Below are positions 43,176-51,434 of a stretch of DNA of 64,000 bases, piece after piece. Position numbers and translations under genes: made by a program. The notes under the pieces are model-generated. The model was not told where the DNA came from, did no database searches, and was given only the letters and a program-made list of their open reading frames with translations. The DNA comes from Desulfoluna limicola (GTDB lineage: Bacteria > Desulfobacterota > Desulfobacteria > Desulfobacterales > Desulfolunaceae): assembly GCF_021654575.1 (NCBI RefSeq), contig NZ_AP024488.1, positions 1,612,001 through 1,676,000 of the forward strand. The letters run 5' to 3'. How positions within the stretch are numbered: position 1 is the first letter of the stretch; each line of letters begins with the position of its first letter.

Positions 43176-44174
43176 ATGAGACTGAAACCACTGGGTAACA
43201 CCGATTGCCTTGTCTCCCCCATAGGGCTGGGTATGGCAGCACTGGGACGCCCCGGTTACATCAACCTGGGGCATGGAGAAGACCTTGCCGGGCATGCTGA
43301 CGTGAAAAGCATGGAAGCCAATGCCCATGCCGTCCTGGATCTCGCCTGGAAAAAGGGCATTCGTTATGTGGACGCAGCGCGTTCCTATGGCAAAGCAGAG
43401 CTCTTTTTATCGAACTGGCTGAAGAGCCGGAACAGGTCTGATGCAGAACCAACGGTGGGATCCAAGTGGGGCTATCGTTATACCGCAGACTGGAAGGTGA
43501 ATGCCGCACACCACGAGATCAAGGAGCATACACACGACCACCTGGTCTCCCAGTGGGAGGAGAGCCGGGAGCTTCTTGGCACTCACCTCGACCTCTACCA
43601 GATTCATTCCGCCACCCTCGAAAGCGGGGTCCTTTCCAACGAAAAGCTTCTTGCACATCTGTTTAAACTCAAACACACCCACGGGATACTCATCGGCCTC
43701 TCGCTGACCGGCCCTGATCAGGCAAAGACCTTGGTCAAGGCAAGGGATACCCGGTTCGACGGTCTCCCACTCTTTGATGCCGTCCAGGCCACCTGCAACC
43801 TTTTGGAACGATCCGCGGAAACGGCACTTTCTGAAGCTTCCGATGCAGGCATGGGGGTGATCATCAAAGAGGCCCTGGCCAACGGCAGGCTCACCGAGCG
43901 CAACACCGACCCTGCATTTTCCTACCAGGCTGCAGTGCTCAGCACCCAGGCCAAGCGCCTCGCCTGCGGTGTCGATGCCCTTGCTCTGGCCTACCTGCTG
44001 TCCAAACCCTGGGTGGATGTGGTGTTAAGCGGTGCGGCGTGCACTCAGCACCTTTTATCCAACCTTCAGGCCCTTGACGTTGCCTGGGACCCGGAAGCTG
44101 ACGAGGCCTTGGCCGGACTTGTAGAATCACCGGAGGCATACTGGGGGTTCAGAAAGACCCTTGCCTGGAACTAG
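43176..44174 (+). CDS. aldo/keto reductase
   Basis: This 332-residue NADPH-dependent TIM-barrel oxidoreductase has the catalytic tetrad visible as Asp66 (YVDAARSYG), Tyr71, Lys97 (GSKWGY) and His144 (YQIHSATLES). The early PLGNTDCLVSPIGLGMAALG is the usual first strand. AAGGA lies before the ATG, 14 bp after the TPR lipoprotein gene, so the two are probably co-transcribed. The substrate is unknown. A repeat starts 33 nt after the stop. Confidence 0.87.
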   Translation: MRLKPLGNTDCLVSPIGLGMAALGRPGYINLGHGEDLAGHADVKSMEANAHAVLDLAWKKGIRYVDAARSYGKAELFLSNWLKSRNRSDAEPTVGSKWGYRYTADWKVNAAHHEIKEHTHDHLVSQWEESRELLGTHLDLYQIHSATLESGVLSNEKLLAHLFKLKHTHGILIGLSLTGPDQAKTLVKARDTRFDGLPLFDAVQATCNLLERSAETALSEASDAGMGVIIKEALANGRLTERNTDPAFSYQAAVLSTQAKRLACGVDALALAYLLSKPWVDVVLSGAACTQHLLSNLQALDVAWDPEADEALAGLVESPEAYWGFRKTLAWN

Positions 44175-44207
44175 GGTGAATCTGCTTAGGGAAGGGCAAG
44201 AGACAAT

Positions 44208-44419
44208 GCCTCCGGCGGCCCTGCCGGGGGCTAAACTTTTGCCTAATCTGACAAGGTGGGTTTAACAAACAGGTCTTAAAAAGTGGCCCTTGAATGATTT
44301 CCGCTTTAAGGGCGGATGTGATTTGGACCGAGGAACGAGGGGCAAAGCGCATCCGCAATCTGCTTTCAAGGTCGCACATCTTGCCACCGGAGGCTGTTTT
44401 GTAGAAGCTGAATAGTTGC
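44208..44419. repeat. interspersed repeat, full-length composite
   Basis: The order is GCCTCCGGCGG and the type III arm CCCTGCCGGGGGCTAAAC, AACAAACAGGTC, the central hairpin GCGGATG/CATCCGC (44312-44356) around CCGAGGAACGAGG, an inverted type I tip CACCGGAGGC, and the terminal GCTGAATAGTTGC at 44419. Confidence 0.83.
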
Positions 44420-44456
44420 GATATAACTTGATCAATAAACGCATGAGAGTTGATTT

Positions 44457-45050
44457 ATGACTATGTGGGATACCAGATACAATTCCGATCAATTTGTATA
44501 CGGCAAAGCACCCAATGAATTCCTGGAAGAAAACCAACACTACCTTCCCAAGGGAAAGATTCTCTGCCTTGCAGAAGGGGAAGGACGCAACGCCGTCTAT
44601 CTTGCCGGGTCAGGCTATGAGGTGACGGCGGTTGATTCATCGCGTGTGGGGCTTAACAAGGCAGAAAAACTGGCACAGGAAAGCGGGGTAAGCATTAAAA
44701 CCGTAGTGGCCGATCTTGGGGAGTATCCCATTGAACCCGATTCATGGGATGGGGTGGTGTCCATTTTCTGCCATGTTCCGGAGGCTGTCAGGAAGAGTCT
44801 GCATGCAAAGGTGTGTTCCGGTTTAAAACGGGGCGGCATACTGCTCCTTGAAGCCTACAGACCCGAGCAACTGGCTCTCGGCACCGGCGGACCTCCCGAG
44901 GCCTCCATGATGATGACCCTTGATCTGCTGAGAGAAGAACTGCCGGACATAGAGTGGATCCATGCCGAGGAGCTGGAGCGTGATGTGGTGGAAGGCTCCC
45001 TTCACACCGGACGGGGAGCTGTGGTGCAGGTGATCGGTCGGAAAAAGTAA
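44457..45050 (+). CDS. class I SAM-dependent methyltransferase
   Basis: This 197-residue soluble methyltransferase has motif I CLAEGEGRNAVYLA (about 37-50), VTAVDSSRVGL for motif II (acidic ribose ligand), VVADLGEYPIEPDSWDGVVSIF, and GGILLLEAYRPEQ. The start MTMWDTRYNSDQFVYGKAPNEFL is typical of TehB/thiopurine-type small methyltransferases (tellurite or thiol targets). The natural substrate is unknown. It stands alone, with a complete repeat unit and a terminator downstream. Confidence 0.85.
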   Translation: MTMWDTRYNSDQFVYGKAPNEFLEENQHYLPKGKILCLAEGEGRNAVYLAGSGYEVTAVDSSRVGLNKAEKLAQESGVSIKTVVADLGEYPIEPDSWDGVVSIFCHVPEAVRKSLHAKVCSGLKRGGILLLEAYRPEQLALGTGGPPEASMMMTLDLLREELPDIEWIHAEELERDVVEGSLHTGRGAVVQVIGRKK

Positions 45051-45058
45051 AACCGTTC

Positions 45059-45202
45059 GTAACTATTCAGCCATGCCTCCGGCGGGTCGCTTTTTGAACA
45101 AAGCTCCGCAAAAACGTTCCGGTTGCTCGTTAAGACGAATAGAATTGGCAAAAGTTTGGCCCCGGCAGGGCCGCCGGAGGCAAATATGATCTGAACTGTT
45201 GC
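45059..45202 (+). repeat. complete 144-bp repeat unit with terminal inverted repeats
   Basis: The left end GTAACTATTCAG and right end CTGAACTGTTGC match inverted at 9 of 12 positions. The 8 bp on each side are AACCGTTC and AACCCTTC, a duplication with one mismatch. Inside are GCCTCCGGCGGGTCGC (type IV tip) and the type III palindrome CCCCGGCAGGGCCGCCGG. It starts 8 nt after the methyltransferase stop and lies before that gene's terminator. Confidence 0.82.
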
Positions 45203-45229
45203 AACCCTTCATACCATTAAGAGACATTG

Positions 45230-45266
45230 AGGCCGAAGCCAGTGAGAGTGGTTTCGGCCTTTTTTA
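45230..45266 (+). terminator. rho-independent terminator of the methyltransferase gene
   Basis: AGGCCGAAGCCA pairs with TGGTTTCGGCCT around a 7-nt loop, followed by TTTTT. The repeat unit lies between the stop codon and this hairpin. Confidence 0.85.
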
Positions 45267-45291
45267 TTGCTGCTTGCCACATGCAAAACGG

Positions 45292-45336
45292 GCGAATGTG
45301 AGTTGTCCTGAGGAACTTAGGGCAAGGAGCATTCGC
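45292..45336 (-). repeat. interspersed repeat, central hairpin only
   Basis: GCGAATG/CATTCGC encloses CCTGAGGAACTTAGGG, a form of the apical sequence. GGGGTGCAGGG follows, and the pit stop codon is 22 bp away, so this is the truncated 3' element of pit on the minus strand. Confidence 0.65.
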
Positions 45337-45357
45337 AACCTGGGGTGCAGGGAATTT

Positions 45358-46374
45358 TTAAAGCACGGTAAGGGCTGCATAGCTCCCAAAAAAGGCGAGG
45401 GCCGGGGTTGCAATCCAGCTGGCCGTAAGGAACCCTGCGCTGCGCCAGGAAAAGGTAACCCCTTTGTTCAAAAAACTCAGGCCCATCATGGCGCCGACGA
45501 GGCACTGGTAACCGGAGAGGGGCACCATGGGGAGGGCGGGCAGGCCGTGACCAGTGAAAAAGGCCCCCGATGCTTGAGAGGTAAAGAGATAGAAGACCAG
45601 CCCTTGGGTCAAGACTGCTATCATGGCCATGAGGGGTGATGATGAAAACCTGAAATCGCCGTTTCCTGTGGCTTCGGCCATGCGTCGTCCCCAGGTAAAC
45701 ACCCCAAAAGCCGCGGCGGTTCCTCCTAAAAAAAGAAGCTGGTGTTCAGCACTGACGCTGATATTCCCAAAGAGTGTCAGGTCAACAAAGGGAGAGGCAG
45801 GGAGAAAGATGCCTACGGTAGCCGGAATGTTGTTGGCCCCCAGTTGGTATGAAGCAAAGGCGCAGGCAAGAAAAAGGCCGGTGCGGATCATGCGGTCCAG
45901 TTTGAAGATATTGACATGAAGGGCCTTGATGAGAGCAGCCACAAGCTTATAGAGGCACACAGCCAGAAATGCTGAAAGAAACGGACTGACAACCCAGACA
46001 AGGCTTAAGGTCGTCAGATTGCCGGCATTCAATGCCGTTTCAGAGGCGATACTCCAGCCAATGACGGCCCCCGTCAACGCCTGGACTGTCGACACCGGAC
46101 AGCGGAGCAGGGTCATGAGGGTCACACCAAGGGCTGCGCTCAGGGCAACGACAAACGCATCGCCGGCGGTAAGGGCGGGTGAGGACGCCACCTGGGTTAC
46201 ACCCGTTCCGCCAAACATTGCCCCTGCCATCATAAAAAATGCACAGATGATGGCAACGGGCCGGAAGGTGAGCATCTTCGATCCGATGGCGGGCCCCAGG
46301 ATACCGGAGGTGTCGTTTGCCCCTATGGCCCAACCTGCGTAGAGGCCGCTTGATATTGAGAACAGAGCTTTCAT
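45358..46374 (-). CDS. pit: inorganic phosphate transporter, PiT family
   Basis: This 338-residue low-affinity phosphate:cation symporter has about ten helices and the two inverted PiT signatures: GANDTSGILGPAIGSKML near the N-terminus and ALTGAVIGWSIASETALN, with YQLGANNIPATVGIFLP in the second half. It follows the DUF47 gene on the same strand, a pairing found widely. The 281-bp gap between them holds a repeat copy. It works at the inner membrane. Confidence 0.9.
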   Translation of the reverse strand: MKALFSISSGLYAGWAIGANDTSGILGPAIGSKMLTFRPVAIICAFFMMAGAMFGGTGVTQVASSPALTAGDAFVVALSAALGVTLMTLLRCPVSTVQALTGAVIGWSIASETALNAGNLTTLSLVWVVSPFLSAFLAVCLYKLVAALIKALHVNIFKLDRMIRTGLFLACAFASYQLGANNIPATVGIFLPASPFVDLTLFGNISVSAEHQLLFLGGTAAAFGVFTWGRRMAEATGNGDFRFSSSPLMAMIAVLTQGLVFYLFTSQASGAFFTGHGLPALPMVPLSGYQCLVGAMMGLSFLNKGVTFSWRSAGFLTASWIATPALAFFGSYAALTVL

Positions 46375-46466
46375 ATTTGGGTCCTGGGCTGTGAGTTTAA
46401 ATACGGTGTAACCAGGCAGGCATAGCCCCTGGACAAAGCAGCCATAACGTTAATCTTTGAATAAAA

Positions 46467-46652
46467 GCAACTATTCAGAGTATGCCTCCGGCGGGTCGCT
46501 TTTTGAAAAACCTCCGCAAAAACGTTCCGGTTGCCGCCTCCTTAAGCCAGGATCATTTAGGCTTCCCCATATAGGTGATGCAGGCGAACAGTCCTTAAAA
46601 TCTGTGTGTCCAAGGTTTCAAAAATTTGGTCCCCTGCAGGGCCGCCGGTGGC
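46467..46652. repeat. interspersed repeat between the DUF47 gene and pit
   Basis: The left end GCAACTATTCAG is followed by GCCTCCGGCGGGTCGC (type IV tip). The right side has the TGTGTCCAAGGTTTCAAAAA arm and CCCCTGCAGGGCCGCCGG, stopping 3 nt before the DUF47 stop codon. It therefore sits in the presumed transcript linking the two genes. Confidence 0.75.
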
Positions 46653-46655
46653 ACA

Positions 46656-47309
46656 CTAAAGAGCACGCTTGATAACGTAGATGGCCAGGCTGTCGGCAAG
46701 GTCTTCGGCTTCATCGGCGATGCGGTCCACCTGACGGACAAAGTCCCTCAAGTGCATCTGACGGCTCAGCTCAAGGCCCTCCCTCCGGAAAATCAACATC
46801 TGGAGGCGGGTGGAGATGATGTCCGCCTCTGTTTCCCAGACGGAAACTTTTTCTATATGACCCTTCACTTCGTCCCTGTTACGAAAAAAAGCGCGAATGC
46901 CTCTGGTCACTGCTTCCACCGATGCCACCACGCACTGGGTGAGGGCATTGAAATCGTCAATGAACTCGTTATCGATATCGGGTTGCTCGATTTCAAGCTG
47001 CCACAGGGTCCCTTTGTACCGTCCCAGAAGGGAATCCATGCTCTCAATGAGCCTTAGGATATCTCCCCGGGATTCGGGGACCAGGGTTCGACCGTAGAGT
47101 TTTTGCTTAATGGAGCGACGCAGTTCGTCGGCACTCTGTTCGGTCTCCACGGTCTGTTGAAGGAAGCTTTTAAAGGAAGCCATGTAGGTGTTCAGGTACG
47201 CCTTGACCCCCTTGGTAAAGAGATCTCCCGCCTCGCTGACCTCATTTAAAAATTCATTGATATCCTTTTCTATTTCAACGCTTTTCCCACTATTTCCAAA
47301 GCTTGGCAT
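46656..47309 (-). CDS. DUF47 / PhoU-like Pit accessory protein
   Basis: This 217-residue helical protein of the DUF47 (Pit accessory, YkaA-like) family starts MPSFGNSGKSVEIEKDINEFL. It has the repeated acidic metal-binding patterns EVSEAGDLF, VSVWETEADIIST and QVDRIADEAEDLADSL, which resemble the PhoU EXXXD motifs. It is expected to control the PiT carrier encoded downstream. The start at 47309 is preferred, as AAGGA lies just upstream; the in-frame ATG at 47336 lacks a site. Confidence 0.85.
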   Translation of the reverse strand: MPSFGNSGKSVEIEKDINEFLNEVSEAGDLFTKGVKAYLNTYMASFKSFLQQTVETEQSADELRRSIKQKLYGRTLVPESRGDILRLIESMDSLLGRYKGTLWQLEIEQPDIDNEFIDDFNALTQCVVASVEAVTRGIRAFFRNRDEVKGHIEKVSVWETEADIISTRLQMLIFRREGLELSRQMHLRDFVRQVDRIADEAEDLADSLAIYVIKRAL

Positions 47310-47579
47310 GAACGTTCCTTTTGCAGAAGGCCCCAAGGGGATGAACCCCTTGACCTATGTTCGCAGTGACTCCCACCCACGTTTTATCTTTTAATCACAT
47401 GTGCATGCATGGCTTGTGACAGAATAAGAAGTGCGCTTGGGTTAAGGCAAACATCGTCATGGCAGGGGCCTTTATTCATGGTACTTTTTTCAGACTCTGC
47501 ATGGCGCCTGTCGGAGTACTTCCGGCGGGTGGTCCGGACGACTGGCCTGGACCTGTTTGGTGTACCGTATGGGAGCAAG

Positions 47580-47822
47580 CCCCCGGCAGACTTGCCGGGG
47601 GGTTAACTAAATGACGTTTAACAGACTGTAACTATGCCGAAATGCCTCCGGTGGTTTGCTTTTTGAAATGGGCCCCGAAAACTTTCCGGGCTGAATCGGC
47701 AGGTCGGCAGCACATGCTAAATCATCAAAGCTTGTGTCACCAATCTTGACTTCGGGACCTGTTTATCAAACCCACCCTTTCAGATCAGGCAAACGTTTGG
47801 CCCCGGCAGGGCCGCCGGAGGC
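47580..47822 (-). repeat. interspersed repeat after tctA plus a GC hairpin
   Basis: From the tctA stop on the minus strand: GCCTCCGGCGG 18 nt away, the type III arm CCCTGCCGGGGCCAAACG, GGGTTTGATAAACAGG, a type IV tip and a GTAACTAT end at 47628. A separate hairpin CCCCCGGCA/TGCCGGGGG lies at 47580-47601. I see no gene in 47310-47579. Confidence 0.75.
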
Positions 47823-47840
47823 TCTTTTAAATGTCTTTCA

Positions 47841-49343
47841 TCACGCTTCCGGCTGCAGCGCTTCCGGCTCCTCTTTGCTGCGATGCCGTTTTATTGCCTG
47901 GAAGACAGGCGGCACAAGCAGAAGGAAGATGATGAACCAGAGGGCCATGGCCTGGGGACGATTGAAGAAGATGCTGTAATCTCCGTGTCCCATGATGAGG
48001 GCCTGGGCAAACCCGCTTTCGGCAATGGGCCCCAGAATCAGTCCCAGAATGAGAGCTCCCAGGGAAAAACCTGTTTTGTGCAGCAGCACGGCGGAGATCC
48101 CGCAGATCAGCGCGATGGAGATATCAAACACGCTGTTGTTCATGGCGTAAGAGCCCAGAACCGAAAAGAGACACACCACGGGGATAAGAAGGCTCGTGGG
48201 GGTCAGCGAAATCCGGGCAAAATGCGGCGCCATCAAGAGTCCCACCACAAGGAAGATGACGTTGGCTATAAAGAGGGACAGAATAAAGGCGTAGGTCATC
48301 ACCCCGTATTTGGTGAAGAGCTCAGGACCGGGAATAAGGCCGTGCACCAGCAGGCCGCCCAGAAGGGCCGCAGCTACACTGTTGCCGGGGATCCCCAGGG
48401 TCAGGGTCGGAATCAAGGACCCTCCCACGCAGCCGTTGTTGCCTGCTTCGGCTGCGGCAATGCCTTCGGGGTTGCCCTTGCCGAAGAGTTCTTTGTTCTT
48501 CGAGCGCTGGCGGGCCACGTTGTAGGAGAGAAACGCCGCGATGGTGGCCCCTTCCCCCGGCAAAATACCGACAATGGTCCCGACAATGGAACCGGTGCCG
48601 ATAAATTTTCCAAGCCCCTTGGGCATGGGCTCTCTCTTGATCTCGGTGATCAACTTCGTATCGGCCACAATGCTCTTGGCCCCGGTGAGCTCCAGCATCT
48701 GAGAGATGGAGAACAGGCCGATAAGGGCCGGCATAAAGGCGATGCCGTCAAAGAGATCCGGGTTGTTCATGGTGTAGCGGAGCATGCCGGACATGGGGTC
48801 GGTGCCCACCACGGCGAGAATCAGTCCGAGTAGCCCTGAGATAAGAGCTTTCATCAGGCTGTTCTCATCGTCAGCCATGGAGACAATGCCCGCAAGGCCA
48901 ACCAGGGCCAGCAGGAAATACTCGGGAGGCCCGAAGCTCAAGGCAAATTTTGCAAGGATCGGTGCCACGAGAAGAAGGACAAAGGCGGAAAAGGTGCCGC
49001 CGACAAAGCTCGAGATCACCGAGACTTTCAGTGCGAGCCCCCCCTTGCCCTTCTGGGTCATGGGATAGCCTTCCATGGCGGTGGCCACGGCAGCCGGGGT
49101 TCCGGGGGTCCTGAGCAGGATGGCGGGAATGGAGCCGCCATACATGGCCCCGCAGTAGACCCCTCCCATAAGGAGGAGACCTGTCAGGGGTTCCAGTACA
49201 AAGGTGACCGGAATAAGAAGCGCCACAGCCATGGTGGCGGTCAATCCGGGCATTCCCCCCACCAGCACCCCTGAGACAGTGCCGATAAACACCGCCAGGA
49301 GCGAGAAGGGATTCATAAGGGCGTACAAGGATTCAACGATCAT
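47841..49343 (-). CDS. tctA: tripartite tricarboxylate transporter large permease
   Basis: This 500-residue membrane protein has about 11-12 helices and TctA signatures: GVLVGGMPGLTATMAVALLIPVTF near the N-terminus, YGGSIPAILLRTPGTPAAVATA (PGTP motif), and the mirrored GILPGEGATIAAFLSYNVARQ and LTLGIPGNSVAAALLGGL. It forms the main channel of a TTT uptake system, driven by an ion gradient and fed by TctC. It is the last gene of tctCBA, with 154 bp to tctB. Confidence 0.93.
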   Translation of the reverse strand: MIVESLYALMNPFSLLAVFIGTVSGVLVGGMPGLTATMAVALLIPVTFVLEPLTGLLLMGGVYCGAMYGGSIPAILLRTPGTPAAVATAMEGYPMTQKGKGGLALKVSVISSFVGGTFSAFVLLLVAPILAKFALSFGPPEYFLLALVGLAGIVSMADDENSLMKALISGLLGLILAVVGTDPMSGMLRYTMNNPDLFDGIAFMPALIGLFSISQMLELTGAKSIVADTKLITEIKREPMPKGLGKFIGTGSIVGTIVGILPGEGATIAAFLSYNVARQRSKNKELFGKGNPEGIAAAEAGNNGCVGGSLIPTLTLGIPGNSVAAALLGGLLVHGLIPGPELFTKYGVMTYAFILSLFIANVIFLVVGLLMAPHFARISLTPTSLLIPVVCLFSVLGSYAMNNSVFDISIALICGISAVLLHKTGFSLGALILGLILGPIAESGFAQALIMGHGDYSIFFNRPQAMALWFIIFLLLVPPVFQAIKRHRSKEEPEALQPEA

Positions 49344-49497
49344 AGTGATGTCCTGTTAAGATGCGCCTGAAAAAAAGTCATCGCCAAAAACGCCTCACGA
49401 CTTTTTGCGAGGCCATCTTTTATGGGCCTCCGTGCGATCCGGTTTGTGGTGTCTTCTTCCACCGGATCGCCCCGTCGAGGTTGGAGGCCCGTCGTGC

Positions 49498-49950
49498 TTA
49501 AAACCAGAGTCTCTCCGGCAGGGGAACGGCCAGCAGCTTCTCAAATACCAGGAAGACAAAGAGCAGAACCCCTGCGGTTGTCAACCCGATTGAGAACGGT
49601 TTTCTCGCCCCTTGGGTGACCATGGCCACCGGAAGAAAGACGAGAGAGGCAAGGTAGAATCCCAGGGGCTCCAGGAGCAGGGAATAGATCACCAGCTCGA
49701 TGAGCAGGCCCCAGAACCGAACCGGTGCTGCGGAGATGTTCAGCTTCTCACGGATCTCTTGCTCCCGGGTCTTGAGCCATGCCGCGATTTCAATGGCACA
49801 CAAAAGCCCGAGGGAACCTGCGAGAAAGCGCACATACATGGCTGTTGAACCCTGGACGGACTCGGGGTAGGCCGCGGTGCTCCGGTAGAGCAGAAACGCC
49901 AAGGCCAGAAACCCACCGAGAATGAGCAGCTCAGTTACACGTTTTGTCAT
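49498..49950 (-). CDS. tctB: tripartite tricarboxylate transporter small permease
   Basis: This 150-residue membrane protein has four helices: LLILGGFLALAFLLYRSTAAYPE at the start and a long pair at the end (FWGLLIELVIYSLLLEPLGFYLASLVFLPVAMV). Length and topology fit TctB. It lies only 6 bp after tctC. TctB proteins are poorly conserved, so the call rests mainly on position and topology. Confidence 0.85.
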   Translation of the reverse strand: MTKRVTELLILGGFLALAFLLYRSTAAYPESVQGSTAMYVRFLAGSLGLLCAIEIAAWLKTREQEIREKLNISAAPVRFWGLLIELVIYSLLLEPLGFYLASLVFLPVAMVTQGARKPFSIGLTTAGVLLFVFLVFEKLLAVPLPERLWF

Positions 49951-49956
49951 GTGTTA

Positions 49957-50913
49957 TCACCATGGATTCTTGTCATAAAAGGTCTGGGTTTCGGCCTGCA
50001 GACCCTGAAGGTATTCAAGGTAGGCTTCACCGGACATGGGAAGCAGGAAGAAGACGTCTTTTTTGCACTCTGCGATGAACTCTTCGTCCTTCTGGACTTT
50101 GGCCAGGAGGTCGTCAAGTTTGGCAAGTTTATCTTTGTCCACACCCGCGGGAGCTACAAATCCACGGGTGGCGGTCATGGTTACGGGGAAGCCTTGCTCT
50201 GTGGCGGTCTTTACCTCGGGGAGGATCTCGGAGCGGTTGTCGTCCAGGATGGCAATGATGCGAGCAGTGCCGGCCTTGTGCTGGCTGTGGAGCTGGGAAA
50301 GGTTCATGATGCTGGCGTCAACGTGTCCGCCGAGGATCATGGCCTTCTGCTCGGTGGAGCCTTTGGTGGGCAGCAGGTTGAAGGCGACGCCGGTCTGTGC
50401 TTCGAGCTTCTTGGCAGCAACAAAGTCATCGGAACCGATGCCGTTGACCGCGGTGGTGAGGGAGCGGGCTTTGGCTTCCTTGATGAAGTCTTCCATCCCG
50501 GTGATGGGGCTGTCCTTGGGAACAGCAACAATAAGGGGGTCCTGCATGACGTTGCCCATGACGTGGAAGCTGTCGAGGGTGTATCGGGCGCGCTTGGCAA
50601 CAACATGGGCCACCACCTGGGTGGTGAAGATCATGCCGATGGTGTGGCCGTCTTTTTTCGCCTTGGCAATCTCTTCAAACCCTTTCTGACCGCCGGAGCC
50701 CGGGACGTTTTTGATGACGAACTTTGCATCGGGCCAGTACTTTTTGGCAGCCTTGATAAAGACACGGGCACCGGTGTCCGTAGAACCCCCAGCCTTTGAA
50801 GGAACAATGATTTTAATGGGCTTGGAGGGGTACTCGGCCGCAAAGGCGGACGAGAGAGAAAGGGGCAGAGCCAGGTTCAAAGCCAGTAAGAGGGTCATCA
50901 CTTTACGCATCAT
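49957..50913 (-). CDS. tctC: tripartite tricarboxylate transporter binding protein
   Basis: This 318-residue periplasmic receptor has a signal peptide ending SSAFAA and then YPSKPIKIIVPSKAGGSTDT, the classic Bug/TctC start. It continues with IKNVPGSGGQKGFEEIAKAKKDGHTIG. Bug receptors bind carboxylates such as citrate, lactate or aromatic acids; the ligand is not predictable. A near-perfect sigma-54 promoter lies 136 bp upstream, so the transporter is probably controlled by the adjacent PgtA-like activator. Confidence 0.92.
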   Translation of the reverse strand: MMRKVMTLLLALNLALPLSLSSAFAAEYPSKPIKIIVPSKAGGSTDTGARVFIKAAKKYWPDAKFVIKNVPGSGGQKGFEEIAKAKKDGHTIGMIFTTQVVAHVVAKRARYTLDSFHVMGNVMQDPLIVAVPKDSPITGMEDFIKEAKARSLTTAVNGIGSDDFVAAKKLEAQTGVAFNLLPTKGSTEQKAMILGGHVDASIMNLSQLHSQHKAGTARIIAILDDNRSEILPEVKTATEQGFPVTMTATRGFVAPAGVDKDKLAKLDDLLAKVQKDEEFIAECKKDVFFLLPMSGEAYLEYLQGLQAETQTFYDKNPW

Positions 50914-51048
50914 CTTCTCCTTTTCAGTGTTTCACGGGTCATGTATTCAAGCCACACAGCCGAAGCACTGATGCCACAATCGGCATCGCATGCATGGGTG
51001 GCCAGAGCCATGACATCATAGAGCTGTCGAGTTTACAGGTTCTATAAT

Positions 51049-51064
51049 GGCAATTGCCGTGCCA
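51049..51064 (-). promoter_or_regulatory. sigma-54 promoter of tctCBA
   Basis: On the minus strand TGGCAC, GGCAA, TTGCC matches the -24/-12 consensus with exact spacing. The start of transcription would be near 51037, about 125 bp before the tctC ATG. Confidence 0.8.
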
Positions 51065-51143
51065 ATGTTGCGCCAGAGGTAATCACGACTGAAATGACAG
51101 AAGATTTTTCAGTGGAGGGCAGTGAAGACGGGTTTTACGATGG

Positions 51144-51155
51144 GTCACTCGTGAC
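51144..51155. promoter_or_regulatory. candidate activator site upstream of tctC
   Basis: GTCAC-TC-GTGAC is a palindrome that extends to TG...CA at 51141-51158 with one mismatched pair. It lies about 80 bp upstream of the -24 element, a usual distance for a sigma-54 activator site. Confidence 0.5.
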
Positions 51156-51187
51156 TCACGCGTGCCGGAATTGACTCAAAGGCATAT

Positions 51188-51432
51188 GCCTCCGGAGGCG
51201 AGGTGAGCCACCTCGAAAGCTGGTGCGCAACGAAAGAAAAAGGGGGGGGCGTCAAACACTCCTGGGCGCGCCGTGCTCCGTCGCGGCTTTTTTGTCGGGG
51301 GCTAAACGGTGGAACAGTTGGACAAACAGGATTCGCCTGTTCTTTATGGAAACCTTTGCGACCACTCTCAACCCGAGGGGGCGAGAGTGGTCGTAACCCG
51401 CTTTCAAGGTGGCACACCTTGCCGCCGGAGGC
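51188..51432. repeat. composite interspersed repeat between the RR gene and tctC
   Basis: A type I tip (GAGGTG-AGC-CACCTC) lies at 51188-51230. Then come the TCGGGGGCTAAACGG arm, GGACAAACAGG, the central hairpin CGACCACTCTC/GAGAGTGGTCG (51359-51393) around CCCGAGGGGG, and the inverted type I tip ending in CCGCCGGAGGC 2 nt from the response-regulator stop. Confidence 0.8.
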
Positions 51433-51434
51433 GT

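Noticed and set aside
47409..47606. 65-codon open frame between the DUF47 gene and tctA
   Set aside because: It has no ribosome binding site or homology and overlaps GC-rich repeat-like sequence; treated as non-coding.
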